From contig JAFYLV010000177.1 in NCBI GenBank assembly GCA_017556885.1, forward strand, positions 1 through 6,786: a DNA stretch of 6,786 nt. Direction: 5' to 3'. Position 1 is the stretch's first letter. Every line of letters begins with the position of its first letter. Below, in pieces: positions 5,824 through 6,786 of this stretch. The notes beneath the pieces are model-generated. The model worked only from the letters and a program-made list of their open reading frames with translations. It was not told where the DNA came from and did no database searches. Origin of the DNA: Clostridia bacterium (GTDB taxonomy: Bacteria; Bacillota; Clostridia; Oscillospirales; QAMX01). Position numbers and translations under genes: made by a program.

Positions 5824-6503
5824 ACGAGATTGAAAAAAACACGGTGGAGGCCGTACGTCAGCTGGAAGGGGAAGGTTCGGTCTTTTTTCTGCGCGGAGGT
5901 GAAGATCCCGGGCTGAAGGTGCTTTTTGTGGGAAACTCCATCACGCTGCACGGCCCGAAGGCGGACCTCGGATGGAACGGATGGCACGGAATGGCGGCAT
6001 CTTCGCCGGAGAAGGATTACGTGCATCTTTGTATACGGGAGATGACCAAAAAGCATCCCGATGTATCCTTTGCCATTGCGCAGGTCTGCGAGTGGGAAGT
6101 GAATTATAAAAACGGAGCGGAACGTCTGCCGATATACGCGGAGATGCGGGAATTTGGCGCGGATGTGATCATTATGCGCACGGTGGAGAATTGCCCGGTC
6201 AAGGATTTTGATGCAGAGCGTTTTCTCGTGGCATATAAAGAATTGATCGCCTATCTGGATCCCGATAAAATGGCGAAAATTGTACTGACGACCTCCTTTT
6301 GGCCGCATCCGGCGGATGAGACCATCCGCGCGTTTGCAAAAGCGTCGGGATATGCCCTTTGCGAGCTTGGCGACCTCGGACGAGATCCTGCCATGAAGGC
6401 GATCGGGTTGTTTGAACACCGCGGCGTTGCCGAGCATCCCGGAGATGCCGGAATGCGAGCCATTGCAGACCGTATACTTGCGGCGCTGGAAAAAACAGAA
6501 TAA
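5820..6503 (+). CDS. SGNH/GDSL-type hydrolase, cytoplasmic, probable esterase
   Basis: A 227-residue SGNH-fold protein. Block I is VLFVGNSIT with the nucleophile Ser40; block II is probably GWHGMAAS (Gly57); block III is IIMRTVENC with Asn124; block V is EHPGDAGMRAIADRI with His206. These four blocks fit an esterase or deacylase. The Asp normally three residues before the catalytic His is not there: the local sequence is GVAEHPGD, with Val at -3 and Glu at -1. The third triad member is therefore unclear, and the Glu or another acid may take the role. About 30 residues precede the first core strand, and they are charged, with no signal peptide, so it is predicted to be intracellular. Its ATG overlaps the regulator stop, and GAGGAG (5806-5811) sits 8 bases upstream, so expression is tied to the regulator. 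Together with the SASA esterase across the promoter region, this suggests an acylated substrate. The substrate is unknown. Confidence 0.8.
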   Translation: MNEIEKNTVEAVRQLEGEGSVFFLRGGEDPGLKVLFVGNSITLHGPKADLGWNGWHGMAASSPEKDYVHLCIREMTKKHPDVSFAIAQVCEWEVNYKNGAERLPIYAEMREFGADVIIMRTVENCPVKDFDAERFLVAYKELIAYLDPDKMAKIVLTTSFWPHPADETIRAFAKASGYALCELGDLGRDPAMKAIGLFEHRGVAEHPGDAGMRAIADRILAALEKTE

Positions 6504-6540
6504 AAAAGGCGGCATAGCAAAACTTGCTATGCCGCCTTTT
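6504..6540. terminator. Bidirectional intrinsic terminator between convergent genes
   Basis: A perfect 17-bp stem (6504-6520 paired with 6524-6540) with a 3-base loop, built on a GGCGGCATAGC core. It begins at the end of the SGNH hydrolase stop and ends 4 bases before the stop of the leftward gene. Rightward it is followed by four T within the stem end; leftward the transcript ends in six U, so it should be strongest for the leftward gene but can serve both. Confidence 0.9.
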
Positions 6541-6544
6541 GCGG

Positions 6545-6786
6545 TTATTTATCGATGACGATGGTCTCGCCCGGGGCGATGGAATAGAGGGTCTTGTCCA
6601 CGTCAAACCAAACGGTCAGCAGCGTGGGGTTGTAGATGCGGCGGCCGTCGGCACTGTAACGCAGGGAACGGTAGGCCTCCACATAGTCATGGATCTCGAT
6701 GTTGGTGGCATACCAGATATCGTCTTTGCCGGCAAAGGTCTCGCAGATGCGCTCCATATGATCCCAGTTGTCCTTCAAACGGAGCT
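6545..6786 (-). CDS. Partial CDS, C-terminus, probably polysaccharide deacetylase family protein
   Basis: A leftward frame enters from the right edge and ends at TAA 6547-6545, giving 79 complete codons. A TTG at 6778 is not a convincing start, because the frame stays open through it to the edge with no ribosome binding site, so the gene is cut by the window. The visible segment contains GKDDIWYATNIEIHDYVEAY, then RYSADGRRIYNPTLLTVWF, and ends in APGETIVIDK. From memory, this IWYATNIEI-DY ... VYNPS ... VW pattern is the C-terminal tail of a clostridial polysaccharide deacetylase (NodB-like) family, but the catalytic part lies outside the window, so the assignment is tentative. It is convergent with the SGNH hydrolase operon across a shared terminator and so is not part of that operon. 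Confidence 0.65.
   Translation of the reverse strand, partial: LRLKDNWDHMERICETFAGKDDIWYATNIEIHDYVEAYRSLRYSADGRRIYNPTLLTVWFDVDKTLYSIAPGETIVIDK

Noticed and set aside
5724..6515. Leftward open frame of 263 codons antisense to the SGNH hydrolase
   Set aside because: It would start in the terminator region and run against the coupled regulator-hydrolase operon. Its translation shows no domain.
6776..6778. TTG as the start codon of the right-edge gene
   Set aside because: The frame continues open to the window edge, no ribosome binding site is seen, and the protein resembles the tail of a longer enzyme, so the gene is simply truncated.

Overview
The window looks like chromosome from an obligately anaerobic, fairly GC-rich Firmicute, probably a gut-type clostridial lineage. 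This is inference: it rests on an oxygen-sensitive glycyl radical enzyme with its activase, strong AGGAGG-type ribosome binding sites, sigma-70-like promoters in a short AT-rich gap, and very compact operons. The species cannot be named from the sequence. No RNA gene, insertion sequence, CRISPR array or integration site was seen. No gene-free stretch exceeds about 120 bases.

Layout. A leftward operon starts at an AT-rich divergent promoter region (4882-5001) and reads: a glycyl radical enzyme (4881-2776), its radical SAM activase (2764-2000), a zinc-dependent MDR alcohol/polyol dehydrogenase (1984-890), a SASA/CE6-like acetylesterase (888-91), and the first 24 codons of a fifth, unrecognised gene leaving the left edge (72-1). 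The gaps are 11, 15, 1 and 18 bases, so the five genes are almost certainly one transcript. Rightward from the same gap runs a two-gene operon: an AraC-family regulator with an N-terminal cupin-like sensor domain (start corrected to 5002) and an SGNH/GDSL hydrolase that overlaps it by 4 bases (5820-6503). A 17-bp hairpin (6504-6540) ends that operon. It also serves a convergent leftward gene whose C-terminus resembles the tail of a clostridial polysaccharide deacetylase family (6786-6545, cut by the right edge).

How the genes may work together (inference). The regulator probably senses a small molecule and controls the divergent catabolic operon. The two esterases lack signal peptides and could remove acyl groups from an imported carbohydrate-like substrate inside the cell. 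The glycyl radical enzyme, activated by its partner, carries the Cys-x-Glu active site of the eliminases (dehydratases and C-N/C-S lyases), so it probably eliminates water or another group from a hydroxylated substrate. The MDR dehydrogenase would make the substrate or reduce the carbonyl product. No transporter, aldehyde dehydrogenase or microcompartment shell gene lies in the window.

The most interesting item is the glycyl radical enzyme. It keeps the eliminase Cys-x-Glu and the downstream Asp, lacks the His-Ser pair that holds glycerol in glycerol dehydratase, has an N-terminal domain tens of residues shorter than usual, and is paired with an activase lacking the ferredoxin-like insert. 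I do not recognise it as a characterised family, and it may have an undescribed substrate.
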